Assembly: GCF_937980635.1 (NCBI RefSeq)
Contig: NZ_CALJPG010000030.1
Location: 20,318-84,317, forward strand
DNA length: 64,000 bases
DNA from: an uncultured Campylobacter sp.
GTDB taxonomy: Bacteria; Campylobacterota; Campylobacteria; Campylobacterales; Campylobacteraceae
Reading direction: 5' to 3'
Below are positions 48,599 to 57,169 of the stretch, piece by piece. The translations under genes and the position numbers were made by a program. Within the stretch, counting starts at the first letter, position 1; each line of letters begins with the position of its first letter. Below the pieces are notes generated by a model that was not told the DNA's origin, did no database searches, and was given only the letters and a program-made list of their open reading frames with translations.

Positions 48599-50761
48599 TT
48601 ACTTGAGTTGGTTGATCTTTTTTTGATACTCCAAGATCCGCTCGATCTTGTCGGGCGCGTCGGAGTTTTTGAGCTTTTGCATCAGATCTTGCAGGGCGTT
48701 GCGGCGTAAAATTTTGCACGCGTCGTTAAAAAGCGCCGCGCCGCCGATAGGCAAAATTTCATCGTCCAGCGCAAGCGCGCGCAGATTTTCAAGGGCTTCG
48801 TTTTCTGCGCTTTGAGTATTTTGACTATTTTGAGCGCTTTGAACATTTTGAGCGGCGGCTTCCCTCTCACCTTGCTTTGCGCCGCTGCTTGAGCTCCGTT
48901 TCTCGCCGTTATTTGTGCCCTCTTGCTTCTCGCCGCCGTTTGCACCCTGCTGCGCGGAGGAGCCTTTTAAATTTACGGCGCCCGTAGAGCCCTGCCCGCT
49001 AAAATTTTGCTCGCTAGAGCTCTCACCGCTTTTTAAATTTACGCTCTCGCCCCGGTTAAAATTTTCTCCCGCGCCACCCGCAGTAAAATTTTTGAAAGCG
49101 CTACCATTCGCATTACCGCCCTCGCCCATGATGAAATTTTTAAAATTCCCGCCGCTACGAGAGAAAGCCAAAAACGCCTCGAAAATATCGCCGTGCATGC
49201 GAAAATCACGCCGCTCCAAGCAGCCGAGCCCGAGCTCCGCCATCTCGCCATCAAGCAGCATCGATTTTATGATCTGAAGCTCTGCGATCTCCTTGCGGCG
49301 CAGTAGCGTCCGCCCGAGCCTCGCCGAAGCCGCAGGCGGCGCAGAGCTTTCGTAGCGCGCCGTGTTTTGCTCGCGAACAAAATTTCCGCCGTTTAGGCTC
49401 CCGCTCGCACCGCCCCTGCCGTCTGCGCCGTGCCCTCCGTAAGAGCCGAAATCGCGAGAGCCGAAGCTCCCGTCATCGTTAAAATTTCGCCCCTCAAAGC
49501 CCGCGCCGAAATTTTTACCGCCAGCGGCGAGATTGAATGAGCCCGGCGAGACGTTTAAAATTTGCGCCACTAGGCTCTGATAGGACTCGGCAAGCACGGG
49601 GCCGAGCGCTGCGGTAAATTCTTTGATCTCATTTAGCGCCGCTTCTTTTTGCACGGGGCGAGCGAGGTCGTATTTTTTAGCGATTCTTCGGATCAGAAAC
49701 TCCCCGCTCTCCATGCCGCTAGCATAAATTTGCTCTAGCTCGCGCACCTTCCCCGCCGCAATCATATCCGCAGGATCGGCACCGCCGCCGATTATAGCGA
49801 CGCTTGAGTCGATCTTATTCAGACATAAAAGCCGCGCCGACTTTATCGCCGCATTGATGCCCGCGGCGTCGCCGTCGAAGCTAAGCACGACGTTAAGCTC
49901 CGCGCGCTTTATAAGCGGCAGATGAGCGGGCGTCAGCGCCGTGCCGAGCACCGCTACGGCGTTGTCGATGCCCGCTTGATGCAGCATGATGACGTCCATG
50001 TAACCCTCGGTGATGATGAGGGTTTTTTTGGCGATCGCGCTTTTTTTCGCAAGGTCGAATGCGTAGAAAATTTTAGATTTATCAAACAGCGCGCACTGTG
50101 GCGAATTGACGTATTTGGCGGGATTATCGCTTATCGTGCGGCCGCCGAAGCCCACGAGTTTGCTCGCGTGGTTGTAGATCGGAAAGGTAATGCGCTCGAT
50201 GAAGCTAGCATAAAGCCCGCGCTCGTTTTGCTTCACTGCGCCCGTATTTAGCGCGTCTTGCGGCGGAATTTCTTCGTTTTGCAAAACCCTGATCGTCTGC
50301 GCGCTAGCTCCTGCGTAGCCAAGGCCGAATTTGCGAATAGTCGCATTACTCAGTCCGCGTTCGTGCAGGTATTTTACGGCGGCGGGGTTTTGATAAAGGC
50401 AGCTTTGATAGTAGGCGTTTAAAATCCCGAGCACCTTCTTCTCTTCGCTGCGCTCCTGGACTTTAGCGCCGGTGTATTGCAGCGCGAAATTATACATCCC
50501 GGCAAGCTTTTCGACCGCTTCTGGAAAGCTTATCTTTTCGTAATCTTGGATAAATTTAATCGCGTTGCCGCCCGCCTTGCAAGAAAAGCAGTGAAAAATT
50601 CCAAGCTTTGAACTCACGCTCATGCTCGGGTGCGAATCGTCGTGGAATGGGCAGACGCCTACAAAATTTGCGCCGCTGCGCTTAAGCGGGATATATTTTT
50701 CTACGACGTCTACGATATCTACGGTGGCCAGCAGATTTTCTATGCTTTCGTTTTTAATCAT
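48599..50761 (-). CDS. dnaG: DNA primase with two low-complexity inserts
   Basis: DnaG makes RNA primers at the replication fork. From the ATG at 50761 it has 720 residues. The N-terminal CHC2 zinc finger is Cys37, His40, Cys58, Cys61 (CPFHDDSHPSMS, FHCFSCKAGG). The catalytic core has LIITEGYMDVIMLHQAG near residue 245 (Toprim) and VVLSFDGDAAG near 290. The C-terminal helicase-binding region is interrupted by two inserts, about 410-478 (Gly/Asn/Phe-rich) and about 536-653 (Gly/Ser/Gln/Asn-rich), so the protein is roughly 115 residues over the 600 usual in Campylobacter. The start lacks a ribosome site and lies only seven bases after a TATAAT, so the mRNA may be leaderless. Confidence 0.93.
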   Translation of the reverse strand: MIKNESIENLLATVDIVDVVEKYIPLKRSGANFVGVCPFHDDSHPSMSVSSKLGIFHCFSCKAGGNAIKFIQDYEKISFPEAVEKLAGMYNFALQYTGAKVQERSEEKKVLGILNAYYQSCLYQNPAAVKYLHERGLSNATIRKFGLGYAGASAQTIRVLQNEEIPPQDALNTGAVKQNERGLYASFIERITFPIYNHASKLVGFGGRTISDNPAKYVNSPQCALFDKSKIFYAFDLAKKSAIAKKTLIITEGYMDVIMLHQAGIDNAVAVLGTALTPAHLPLIKRAELNVVLSFDGDAAGINAAIKSARLLCLNKIDSSVAIIGGGADPADMIAAGKVRELEQIYASGMESGEFLIRRIAKKYDLARPVQKEAALNEIKEFTAALGPVLAESYQSLVAQILNVSPGSFNLAAGGKNFGAGFEGRNFNDDGSFGSRDFGSYGGHGADGRGGASGSLNGGNFVREQNTARYESSAPPAASARLGRTLLRRKEIAELQIIKSMLLDGEMAELGLGCLERRDFRMHGDIFEAFLAFSRSGGNFKNFIMGEGGNANGSAFKNFTAGGAGENFNRGESVNLKSGESSSEQNFSGQGSTGAVNLKGSSAQQGANGGEKQEGTNNGEKRSSSSGAKQGEREAAAQNVQSAQNSQNTQSAENEALENLRALALDDEILPIGGAALFNDACKILRRNALQDLMQKLKNSDAPDKIERILEYQKKINQLK

Positions 50762-50768
50762 AAGCAAA

Positions 50769-50774
50769 ATTATA
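50769..50774 (-). promoter_or_regulatory. Predicted -10 box for dnaG (leaderless)
   Basis: TATAAT on the minus strand ends seven bases before the dnaG ATG, so transcription would begin at or next to the start codon. No Shine-Dalgarno sequence is present. Confidence 0.5.
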
Positions 50775-50786
50775 CCCGCACTTTGC

Positions 50787-50792
50787 TATAAT
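50787..50792 (+). promoter_or_regulatory. Predicted -10 box for the LapB-like gene and rnhA
   Basis: TATAAT on the plus strand, 30 bases before the TTG at 50822 and divergent from the dnaG box 13 bases away. Confidence 0.5.
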
Positions 50793-50821
50793 TGCCCTTT
50801 ATTTTTGCGACAAGGTTTGAT

Positions 50822-51847
50822 TTGGATAATTTTTTCTTAGACGATCGCGACCCGATTTTCGGGCTTATCATGCTGATAAGTATAATCTTGCTAGTGTCGA
50901 TTCTAAGCTACATTTGGGGAGTTTTTTCTAAAAAAAACGAGAGGCAGAGCCTAGAGAATTTTATCAAAAAATTTGATACCCTAGACGCGCTTAGCACCGA
51001 GCACAGGCAGCTTTTGGCAAGCCCTCAAATTGATATCCCGACGCTTGGAATTTTGGCTAGCTCTTTTGTCAAAAGCGGCGACTTTGAGCGCGCGATAGAA
51101 ATTTATCTAATCGCGCTAGGCAAGGCTAGCGGCGGCGTGCAGAGGGAGTTTATCCTTACAAATCTCGGTATCGTATATTTCAAAGCGGGCTTTTTAGGGC
51201 GCGCAGAAGAGGTGTTTTTGCAGGCGCTGAAGCTGCGCCCCAGAAACAAAGAGGCTCTTACGCACCTTACGGTGATTTATGAGCGGCTCAAGCGCTTTAA
51301 TGAAGCGCTTGAGGTGCTTGACGCGCTACGCGAGCAGGATGCCGAAGTATATGCTCAAAGCCAGTTCGAGCGCGCTCAGATCATCGCAAACGACGCCAAT
51401 ACGCCGTTTAATAAAAAGATCGCTAAAATTTCAAAGCTAAACTTCAAAGGCGCGGGGCGGTTCTGCATGGAGCTTTTTATCAAAAACAAAGAGCCTATGG
51501 AGGGCTTTGATCGCTTCCCGCCGATCGAGCAGGCGATCGATCTGATCTATGATTTCCCTGCGGCGGTAAATACGCAGGATGCGGAGTATAACGCCCTTTT
51601 TTACGCGCTCGGAAAAAGCGATCAAAAGCCGCAGAGCGCGAGTAAAATTTTTGAGATCAACGCGCTTATAGCTATGAAGGACGCGGGCTTTGAGGACGCG
51701 GGGCTTAGCTTTAGCTACACCTGCGCGAAGTGCAAAAGCTCGGTGGGGCTTTTCTCGCACCGCTGCCCGGTCTGCTACGAGCTAGGCAGCATGGAGATCA
51801 GAGCGCAAATTTCGGAGAAAACCGGTGAAATCGGTCAAACTTTTTAG
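50822..51847 (+). CDS. LapB/YciM-like TPR protein with zinc ribbon
   Basis: The protein has one N-terminal membrane helix (IFGLIMLISIILLVSILSYI, about 11-30), then TPR helices (about 80-230, for example FERAIEIYLIALGKASGG, GFLGRAEEVFLQALKLRPRN, KRFNEALEVLDALREQD). A C-terminal rubredoxin-like ribbon follows: TCAKCKSSVG plus RCPVCYELGS. This is the layout of LapB (YciM), which coordinates LPS synthesis with FtsH in enterics; whether it does so here is an inference. I prefer the TTG at 50822 (341 residues, MDNFFLDDRD...) with AAGG six bases upstream over an earlier TTG at 50792. The C-terminus overlaps rnhA by 23 bases. Confidence 0.8.
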   Translation: MDNFFLDDRDPIFGLIMLISIILLVSILSYIWGVFSKKNERQSLENFIKKFDTLDALSTEHRQLLASPQIDIPTLGILASSFVKSGDFERAIEIYLIALGKASGGVQREFILTNLGIVYFKAGFLGRAEEVFLQALKLRPRNKEALTHLTVIYERLKRFNEALEVLDALREQDAEVYAQSQFERAQIIANDANTPFNKKIAKISKLNFKGAGRFCMELFIKNKEPMEGFDRFPPIEQAIDLIYDFPAAVNTQDAEYNALFYALGKSDQKPQSASKIFEINALIAMKDAGFEDAGLSFSYTCAKCKSSVGLFSHRCPVCYELGSMEIRAQISEKTGEIGQTF

Positions 51848-52247
51848 CGACGGCAGCTGCCTCGGAAACCCGGGAGCGGGCGGCTGGGCTTACATACTGC
51901 AATACGGCGACGCAGTAAAAAAGGCAAGCGGCGCAGAGGGGATGACGACAAATAATCAAATGGAGCTAACGGCCGCTATAATGGGACTTAGCGCGCTTAA
52001 GCAGCCATGCCGCGTCGAGCTTTTTACCGATAGCGAATATGTCGTTAAGGCGATAAGCTCCTGGCTCGCAAAGTGGGTCGTTACCGATTTTAAGGGCAAA
52101 AAAAACGCGGATCTGTGGCGCAGATACCTTGCGGCGGCGGCGCCTCACGAGATCAAGGCCTTCTGGGTCAAGGGGCATGCGGGACATCCGCAAAACGAGG
52201 AGTGCGACGCTATGGCTCGCGCGGCCGCAGAAGCGATAAAGGGCTAA
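51825..52247 (+). CDS. rnhA: Ribonuclease HI
   Basis: RNase HI cuts the RNA strand of RNA-DNA hybrids. The 140-residue protein has all four acidic catalytic positions: FSDGSCLGNPGAGGWAYIL (Asp near 9), MELTAAIMGL (Glu near 47), LFTDSEYVVKAI (Asp near 69) and a final NEECDAMARAAA (Asp near 130). The conserved HAGHP histidine segment is present. The start is GTG, inside the end of the LapB-like gene, implying coupled translation. Four hundred bases separate it from rnc. Confidence 0.96.
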   Translation: MKSVKLFSDGSCLGNPGAGGWAYILQYGDAVKKASGAEGMTTNNQMELTAAIMGLSALKQPCRVELFTDSEYVVKAISSWLAKWVVTDFKGKKNADLWRRYLAAAAPHEIKAFWVKGHAGHPQNEECDAMARAAAEAIKG

Positions 52248-52650
52248 AATTCTGCAGCGAAGCTTGCGGTTGCGCGGATTAAGCATGGATTTGCCCGCAT
52301 TTGCTTTGTGCGCAGAGCCGCTTCGGCGTAAATTTATCGCCCAAAGCTGGTTTTAGCACATTTCGTTCATGCAATCGAGCTCTTGCATTTGAGGGCAGGC
52401 GCGTTTTTGGCGAAGATTAAATTTGCGGCGAGCGAGCTTCGGCACGGCTTGCGTTAGAATTAGCGGGCACGTTTAAATTTTATTCGTCGCAGATCGTCGC
52501 TGGCGCGCTTCATTCGCCGCGTTAATGCAAATTTAACGCGGGCTATACCTGTGCTCGCGTTCGTTTCGCTTGCGCAGGTTTTGTTTGTAGCAATATCGTT
52601 TGCTTGCGAGCCGCCGCGGATTTCGTAAAATTTTATAATAAAGGGCAAAG
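52248..52650. other. Intergenic stretch between rnhA and rnc
   Basis: About 400 bases with no convincing frame; the longest (52460-52648 minus) is Arg/Lys/Thr-rich and has no relatives I know. It ends in TTATAATAAAGGGCAAAG, where TATAAT at 52632-52637 may be the rnc -10 box, 14 bases before the ATG. Confidence 0.5.
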
Positions 52651-53550
52651 ATGCAAAATTTAGAAAAACTGCAAGAAAAACTGGGCTATAAATTTAAAAA
52701 CCCGACTCACCTCAAGATCGCTCTTACGCACAAAAGCGCCAAAAACGGGCACAACAACGAGAGGCTGGAATTTTTAGGCGATGCGGTGATGGATCTGATC
52801 GTGGGCGAGTATCTTTTCAAAAAATTTAGCAGCGACGAGGGCGATCTGAGCAAGCTGCGCGCCGCGCTCGTGAACGAAAGCAGCTTTTCTAAATTTGCAA
52901 AATTTTTGGGCATCGGCGAGAACCTGAATATGTCGCTGTCCGAGGAGCGCAACGGCGGACGCGAGAAGCCATCGCTGCTTTCGGACGCGTTTGAGGCGAT
53001 AATGGGCGCCGTCTATCTTGAGAGCGGGCTGCAAAACACCGCCCGCATCGCGACTACAATCTTAGAAATCCTCTATCCGCGCATCAGCTTTAACGAGCTC
53101 GTTAAAGACTACAAAACCGCGCTGCAAGAGCTCACGCAGGCAAAATTCGGCGTCACGCCCGAATATGTTCTTTTAGGCTCGAGCGGCCCAGATCATAAAA
53201 AAAGCTTCGAAATGGCGGCGCTCGTAGGCGGCAAGCGGCTCTCCTCCGCCGTGGGAGCCAGCAAAAAAGAAGCAGAGCAAAAATGCGCGCAAATTGCGAT
53301 CGAGCTTTTACAAAACGGCGCCTCACACGGCACTAGCGCGAAAAATAGTGAGCAAACGGCATGCGCCAGTGACGTACAAAGCGGCGCGAACTGCGCTCAG
53401 GACGGCAAAAAAGGCTCACGAGGCGGCAGCGGACGGGCGCATGGCTGCAAAAAGAGCGACCGCGCCGGCGCATCAGGCGGCACGCCGAGCGCTAAAAAAA
53501 GCAATGAGCGAAACGGGCGTGATACGGATAGACAAGGAGGCGCGCTATGA
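52651..53550 (+). CDS. rnc: Ribonuclease III with a basic low-complexity tail
   Basis: RNase III cuts double-stranded RNA, including rRNA precursors. The nuclease domain (about 1-150) carries NERLEFLGDAVMDLIVGEYL (Glu40, Asp44) and SDAFEAIMGAVYLESG (Asp112, Glu115). A dsRNA-binding domain runs to about residue 222 (FEMAALVGGKRLSS, then ASKKEAEQKCAQIAIELL). The normal protein ends there; this one adds about 75 residues rich in Ser, Gly, Lys, Arg and Ala. The tail might aid RNA binding or be recent extension. It overlaps aroC by four bases (ATGA). ATG start with AAGGGC upstream. Confidence 0.94.
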   Translation: MQNLEKLQEKLGYKFKNPTHLKIALTHKSAKNGHNNERLEFLGDAVMDLIVGEYLFKKFSSDEGDLSKLRAALVNESSFSKFAKFLGIGENLNMSLSEERNGGREKPSLLSDAFEAIMGAVYLESGLQNTARIATTILEILYPRISFNELVKDYKTALQELTQAKFGVTPEYVLLGSSGPDHKKSFEMAALVGGKRLSSAVGASKKEAEQKCAQIAIELLQNGASHGTSAKNSEQTACASDVQSGANCAQDGKKGSRGGSGRAHGCKKSDRAGASGGTPSAKKSNERNGRDTDRQGGAL

Positions 53551-54662
53551 ATACTTTCGGCGAGAGATTACGCCTTAGCACCTTCGGCGAGAGCCACGGC
53601 GCGGCGATCGGCGGCGTTTTGGACGGCTTTCCGGCTGGCGTGGCGATCGAGCCTTCAAATATCCAAAGCGAGCTTGACCGCCGCAAACCGGGCGGCAAAT
53701 ATGCTACGCCGCGCAAAGAAGCCGACGAGATCGAAATTTTAAGCGGAATTTTTGACGGTCGCAGCTCCGGCGCGGCGATCGGATTTATCATCCGCAACGC
53801 AAACCAGCATTCAAAGGACTACGAAAATCTCAAGGATATTTTCCGCCCCGCACACGCCGATTTTTCGTATTTTGCCAAATATGGACTGCGCGATTACCGA
53901 GGCGGCGGACGGGCAAGCGCGCGAGAAACCGCCGTGCGCGTGGCTGCGGGAGCGTTTGCGCAAATCCTGCTAAATCACTTTAAAATTTCCGTAAAAAGCG
54001 GAATCTGCGGCGTGGGCGAAATTTACGCGGGAAATTTAGACTTCGACTTTGCGCAAAACAGCGAGATTTTCGCGCTCGATCCCGCCGTAGAGGGCGCACA
54101 AAAGGAGTTAATTCTAAGCGTCAAAAATGCGGGCGATAGTATCGGCGGCTGCGTGCTAACGCGCGTCACGGGCGTGCCTGCTGGGCTCGGCGAGCCGCTG
54201 TACGGCAAGCTGGATGCGACGCTTGCGGGCGCGCTGATGGGCATAAACGGCGTAAAGGCAGTGCAGATCGGCGCCGGAGTGAAGGCAAGCACGCTAAAAG
54301 GCAGCGAAAATAACGATTTTATGCGCGCTAGCAAAAATTCGATCCACACCAACGGCGGCAAGATCGGCGCAAATTTCGCGAGCAACAACGCAGGCGGGAT
54401 CTTAGGCGGCATAAGTAGCGGCGCGCCTATCGAGATAACGACGCATTTTAAGCCCACTCCGAGCATTTTCATGGCGCAGCATAGCGTGGACGTGCGCGGC
54501 GCAGACGCGATCTGCGAGCTGCGCGGGCGGCACGATCCGTGTATCGCCGTGCGCGGCAGCGTCGTAGCTACTGCAATGGCGCGGCTGGCGATCGCCGATG
54601 CGCTGCTGCTAAACGCGAGCGCGACGCTGGGGAATTTAAAGCGAATTTACGGCGAGGATTAA
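53547..54662 (+). CDS. aroC: Chorismate synthase
   Basis: AroC makes chorismate from EPSP with reduced FMN, the last shikimate step leading to aromatic amino acids and folate. The 371-residue protein begins RLSTFGESHGAAIGGVLDGFPAG (family signature 1, near 9-31), then FRPAHADFSYFAKYGLRDYRGGGRASARETA near 92-122 (signature 2), and ends with RHDPCIAVRGSVVATAMARLAIAD near 331 (signature 3). All three are intact. It starts within the rnc tail and is followed by an AAATTT-paired hairpin. RNase H, RNase III and AroC order is as I recall in C. jejuni. Confidence 0.97.
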   Translation: MNTFGERLRLSTFGESHGAAIGGVLDGFPAGVAIEPSNIQSELDRRKPGGKYATPRKEADEIEILSGIFDGRSSGAAIGFIIRNANQHSKDYENLKDIFRPAHADFSYFAKYGLRDYRGGGRASARETAVRVAAGAFAQILLNHFKISVKSGICGVGEIYAGNLDFDFAQNSEIFALDPAVEGAQKELILSVKNAGDSIGGCVLTRVTGVPAGLGEPLYGKLDATLAGALMGINGVKAVQIGAGVKASTLKGSENNDFMRASKNSIHTNGGKIGANFASNNAGGILGGISSGAPIEITTHFKPTPSIFMAQHSVDVRGADAICELRGRHDPCIAVRGSVVATAMARLAIADALLLNASATLGNLKRIYGED

Positions 54663-54677
54663 ATTTAGACGCGCGGT

Positions 54678-54713
54678 CCCTTAAATTTCGCGAAATTTCA
54701 TTAAATTTAAGGG
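54678..54713. terminator. AAATTT-paired hairpin after aroC
   Basis: CCCTTAAATTT (54678-54688) pairs perfectly with AAATTTAAGGG (54703-54713) around 14 bases that hold a further AAATTT. No T-run follows. It resembles the hairpins after accC and pycB. Confidence 0.65.
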
Positions 54714-54791
54714 CCGAGCGATGAAATCCCCGCGAGCTAGGCAGGCAAATTTTAAATTTACGCGGTAGGCTTATCGCGACAAGGAGGGCAA

Positions 54792-56438
54792 ATGAGACTT
54801 GAGCGTATCGGCGAGGACTCGGCGCTGATTGCGCGCATAGAGGCGATCAACGTCGCAGCGTTCCCCGAAATCGAACGTATCAGCATAAAAAATTTCTTAA
54901 AAATGTCGCGTAAAGGACAGCTTGAAATCGCGGCGATTTTCGAGGATTTTACTGCCATGGGCGCCGGCGGCGTGCCTGATAAGCATTACTCGGCGACGAG
55001 CAAGAGCTTTGAGGCATCAAATTTAACGAGTGAAAATTTCAAAGTACAGGCGAACGCAAGATCGGAAGCGCTAAATTTGAAGCGAGATCAAGACGGCGGG
55101 TGCGGCGATGCGGCGCATGAGAATTTTAAAGCGGCGAATTCAAAAAACGAAAATTTTAAAACGAACGATCTGGCGGGTAAAAATTACGGTACGCAGGGCG
55201 CGGTGAATGAGAATTTATGCGTACGCGAGCAAAATTTCGGCGCGACGGATCGAAACTACGGCGCTTTAGACCGGAATTTTGGTGCGGTGAATTTGGGCGC
55301 TTCGATTCAGGAGCTTGAAACGACGGATCAAAAATTCTGTGTCGCGGAGGCGAGCTCGCAAAATACGGATCAGAGTTGCGGCGCAAGGGCCTCCGCTCTT
55401 TCGAACGCTATAAATTCTATCCACGATGAAGCGGCGCAGCGAGATTTTTGCGGAAAGGCGGGGCAAGGCCTCGAAAGCTGCGCGGCGCAAAATTTGAGCG
55501 GCGCGGCGGCGCGGCAAGATAGTAAAAACGGTGCTACGCATGGCTTCAGCGACGAAGAGCTCGTTGGATTTTTCGTCTATAGGACTGAGCAAACCTACAA
55601 GCGCGCGGTTTCGCACCACAAACAGCCACTACCCCGCCTAAATGCGGATAAAATTTTAAAATCCAAAGCCCATAGCGGCGCGGAATTCACTTGTGATGCG
55701 AGGTCTTTCGGCGCTGAGAGCGACGAAATTTCACGCTACGTTACGAGCGATGAAATTTTAGATTTAAGCGCTAGCGACGGGGTTTTGGGCGCGGGCGCGG
55801 ACCAAGGGCTAGCAAGCGATAATATAAAACTCGCGGACGGCGATTTAAAGCAGGCGAGTGCGGGAGAAATACTATGCCGCGGTGCCGCGATAGATAAAAT
55901 TTCAAATGTGAGCGTGCACGGCGAAATTCCACCGAGCGCCACGGAGAGCGAAATTTCATCCGACGCCGCAAAGGAAAAGATTTTGCGCTACGATGAGAGC
56001 GGGATTTCGCGCCGCGATGAAAGTAAAATTTCGCGTTGCGAAAAGAGCGAATCCTCAAGCGGCAAGCAGGGCGAGTTTTTTTACGTAGCGTACCTTGCGA
56101 TCGATGCGAAATTCCGCGGGCTAGGGCTTGGCTCAAAGCTGCTCGCGCTCATCACCGAGCAAAATCCGCGCGCGCAAATCGTCCTTGACGTCGAGCCGCC
56201 GCACGAGGATGCGTCCAACCTCGCGCAGCGCCTGCGCCGCATAGAATTCTACGGCAGGCACGGCTTTAGACGCTGCGGCAAGTTTTTCAACTACGCGGGG
56301 CTAAGCTTCGAGATCCTTGCCAAGCCGCCGCTAAGCGCGCCGCGACAGGGATTTGACGTAGCGAGCTTCGTGAGATTTATCGGCGCGGGCAATAAATTTA
56401 GATTTAAAATCACCGACGCGCCGCTATACAAAAACTAA
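54792..56438 (+). CDS. GNAT N-acetyltransferase with giant low-complexity inserts
   Basis: The conserved pieces form a GNAT fold: N-terminal MRLERIGEDSALIARIEAIN with IKNFLKMSRKGQLEIAAIFED (about 1-55), the central EELVGFFVYRTEQTYKRAV strand (about 255-275), and the acetyl-CoA motif FFYVAYLAIDAKFRGLGLGSKLL (in two parts, about 429-451) with RRIEFYGRHGFRRCG near 486. Two inserts split them: about 56-252 (Asn/Ala/Glu/Phe-rich, repeated NFG, ENFK and ALD/TDRN units) and about 285-426 (Ser/Asp/Glu/Ile-rich). Together they are about 340 of 548 residues. The DNA at 55019-55500 holds 13 RAATTY sites. AAGGAGG precedes the ATG. The substrate is unknown. The stop overlaps the next start. Confidence 0.75.
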   Translation: MRLERIGEDSALIARIEAINVAAFPEIERISIKNFLKMSRKGQLEIAAIFEDFTAMGAGGVPDKHYSATSKSFEASNLTSENFKVQANARSEALNLKRDQDGGCGDAAHENFKAANSKNENFKTNDLAGKNYGTQGAVNENLCVREQNFGATDRNYGALDRNFGAVNLGASIQELETTDQKFCVAEASSQNTDQSCGARASALSNAINSIHDEAAQRDFCGKAGQGLESCAAQNLSGAAARQDSKNGATHGFSDEELVGFFVYRTEQTYKRAVSHHKQPLPRLNADKILKSKAHSGAEFTCDARSFGAESDEISRYVTSDEILDLSASDGVLGAGADQGLASDNIKLADGDLKQASAGEILCRGAAIDKISNVSVHGEIPPSATESEISSDAAKEKILRYDESGISRRDESKISRCEKSESSSGKQGEFFYVAYLAIDAKFRGLGLGSKLLALITEQNPRAQIVLDVEPPHEDASNLAQRLRRIEFYGRHGFRRCGKFFNYAGLSFEILAKPPLSAPRQGFDVASFVRFIGAGNKFRFKITDAPLYKN

Positions 56439-57127
56439 TGCAAAAGCCCGAATTCAGCCTCATCTGCGACGATACGTTTTATAGAATTTTCTCCGTAGCG
56501 ATCCTTGCGTTTTTTTGCATTTTTATCTCTTTGGACATCGGCGGATCGGGGGAGCTGTTTTATACGGATAGCCTGCTACGCTCGCAGCAAGCCAAACCTA
56601 GTCTGACGATCGTTTTTATGTTTTTAGCGTTACTTTATCTGCGAAGCGGTAACAAAGAGGCGGCGCGCGTGGAATTTGACGAGCTTAAAATATCCTTTCG
56701 CAGAGGGCTAGACAAATACGATCTTATGCTTGGATGCGTCGATCTGATAGAGCCGTCGCTCGGCTTCGTGCAGACGTTTCGTGTGCCGTTTCTAAGCTAC
56801 GAGCGGTTTTTGAAACTGCAAGAAATTTTAAAATTCTTGCTTCTTTTCGCATACGTCGCGGGCGTGTTTTTGACGATCAGATTCGGCTTTATCGAGGCTG
56901 CGATCTATACAGCGGCGGGCATTTTTGCTATTTTGATCGCTTCAAAGCTCGTCGTCGCGCGGAGGCTAGACGGACGAGCGGGGCTACGACTGCGCGACTG
57001 CCTGCTACTGCGCGGGAGGGACGATACGGGCGCGGCGGTATTTTTTTGCATCCGTCCTAGCCGCGCCGAGCGCGAAGCTTTACGCATATATTTTTTGAAA
57101 AATTTCAGCTACGACTTTAAGGCGTGA
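56438..57127 (+). CDS. Hypothetical membrane protein, two-helix-pair type
   Basis: I do not recognise this 229-residue protein. It has two N-terminal hydrophobic segments (about 13-29, IFSVAILAFFCIFIS, and about 53-66). A second pair follows at about 128-173 (ILKFLLLFAYVAGVFLTI, then IYTAAGIFAILIASKLVVA). The ending is a cytosolic basic domain ending FFCIRPSRAEREALRIYFLKN. Its ATG overlaps the GNAT stop. The 283-residue protein two genes on has a similar plan and a comparable ending (FLINIYSRRDLNEILEYF), so the two may be distant paralogues. A 26-base direct repeat begins 17 bases after the stop. No function can be given. Confidence 0.65.
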   Translation: MQKPEFSLICDDTFYRIFSVAILAFFCIFISLDIGGSGELFYTDSLLRSQQAKPSLTIVFMFLALLYLRSGNKEAARVEFDELKISFRRGLDKYDLMLGCVDLIEPSLGFVQTFRVPFLSYERFLKLQEILKFLLLFAYVAGVFLTIRFGFIEAAIYTAAGIFAILIASKLVVARRLDGRAGLRLRDCLLLRGRDDTGAAVFFCIRPSRAEREALRIYFLKNFSYDFKA

Positions 57128-57143
57128 AATTTTTCGGTTTTCG

Positions 57144-57169
57144 GCGTAAAATTTAGACCCGCGGGGTAG
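57144..57169 (+). repeat. 26-base direct repeat, copy 1
   Basis: Begins GCGTAAAATTTAGACC and ends GGGGTAG, containing a CCCGCGGG palindrome and one AAATTT. It is identical over 26 bases to the copy at 58334-58359; each copy lies just after the stop of a membrane-protein gene. Confidence 0.85.

Noticed and set aside
52460..52648. Minus-strand frame between rnhA and rnc
   Set aside because: Short, Arg/Lys-rich and without relatives or a ribosome site.
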